From positions 124,001 to 188,000 of the forward strand of contig NZ_BMCT01000001.1 of NCBI RefSeq assembly GCF_014635325.1: a stretch of 64,000 bases of DNA, given 5' to 3'. The translations under genes and the position numbers were made by a program. Positions 63,950 through 64,000 of this stretch are shown here, one piece after another. Each line of letters starts with the position of its first letter. Position 1 is the stretch's first letter. The notes below the pieces were generated by a model that searched no databases, had not been told where the DNA came from, and saw nothing but the letters and a program-made list of their open reading frames with translations. This stretch comes from Azorhizobium oxalatiphilum. Lineage in GTDB: Bacteria; Pseudomonadota; Alphaproteobacteria; Rhizobiales; Xanthobacteraceae.

Positions 63950-64000
63950 TCACTGCTGATCGGCGTCTTCAGGCGGGGTTTCGTCCGGGGTCGCGTCCGG
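63950..64000 (-). CDS. C-terminal end of a minus-strand gene, possibly rimM
   Basis: The last 16 codons before a TGA at 63950-63952 encode PDATPDETPPEDADQQ, a Pro/Asp-rich acidic tail. Only the end is in the window. Because trmD and rplS lie downstream on the same strand and rimM normally precedes trmD, this may be the tail of rimM with an acidic extension, which some rhizobial RimM carry. That is inference from gene order. Confidence 0.45.
   Translation of the reverse strand, partial: PDATPDETPPEDADQQ

Overview
The window is GC-rich, densely coded DNA of an alphaproteobacterium, most likely a Hyphomicrobiales member close to Xanthobacteraceae. The evidence is the codon bias, the split glycine dehydrogenase (gcvPA/gcvPB), the DUF2849-cysI-DUF934-cysH sulfur operon, an Omp19-type lipoprotein, the NasS/NasT regulators, the nrt-globin-flavoprotein-nirA-nasA nitrate block, and dispersed palindromic repeats of rhizobial type. 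Genus and species cannot be fixed from sequence reading alone. No rRNA, tRNA, CRISPR array, prophage or insertion-sequence transposase was seen.

Layout. 0.1-6.8 kb: a DMT exporter, then the glycine cleavage operon on the minus strand (gcvT-gcvH-osmC-gcvPA-gcvPB), headed by a tandem glycine riboswitch and closed by an intrinsic terminator. 6.8-12.9 kb: NAD synthetase, then a heme oxygenase overlapping a bacteriophytochrome/HWE kinase/receiver hybrid, then an exported dienelactone-hydrolase-like protein. 13-23.6 kb: a sulfate assimilation cluster with the CysPTWA importer, APS reductase, sulfite reductase with its two small companions, and divergent cysD-cysNC. Two of its promoters share an upstream motif. 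24-34.5 kb: housekeeping and accessory genes (ArsR/quinone oxidoreductase pair with a palindromic operator, nitronate monooxygenase, enoyl-CoA hydratase, two SDRs, a short antitoxin-like gene, a second DMT exporter, an Omp19 lipoprotein, a phosphatidyltransferase, an AI-2E-type membrane protein and an Hda-like protein).

34.8-54.7 kb: nitrate control and assimilation. NasS/NasT (34.8-36.5 kb) lie about 7 kb before a sigma-54-type promoter. That promoter's leader folds into two hairpins, the second inside a terminator, as expected of a NasT (ANTAR) antitermination target. Downstream are an ABC nitrate importer, a single-domain hemoglobin, an FAD oxidoreductase, a siroheme nitrite reductase, an FeS-flavoprotein and the assimilatory nitrate reductase. 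Between regulator and operon lie a 1272-residue membrane-anchored protein with four beta-type modules and a TIM-barrel-like C-terminus, a DUF4870 protein and a SulP anion transporter.

54.7-64 kb: DUF2218, a GT39-like integral membrane glycosyltransferase, a glutathionyl-hydroquinone reductase, an orphan GT-A-like protein, an exported trypsin-like protease, then rplS and trmD. After trmD, where alphaproteobacteria normally carry rimM, two plus-strand peptide genes flank an exported alpha/beta hydrolase. Both peptides have RiPP-leader-like sequences (one a clear Nif11-type) and both end in Tyr-Ala-His-His plus one residue. This is the best candidate here for an undescribed system. The end of a minus-strand gene, perhaps rimM, enters at the right edge.

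Two families of inverted-repeat elements fill most intergenic gaps longer than 200 bp.
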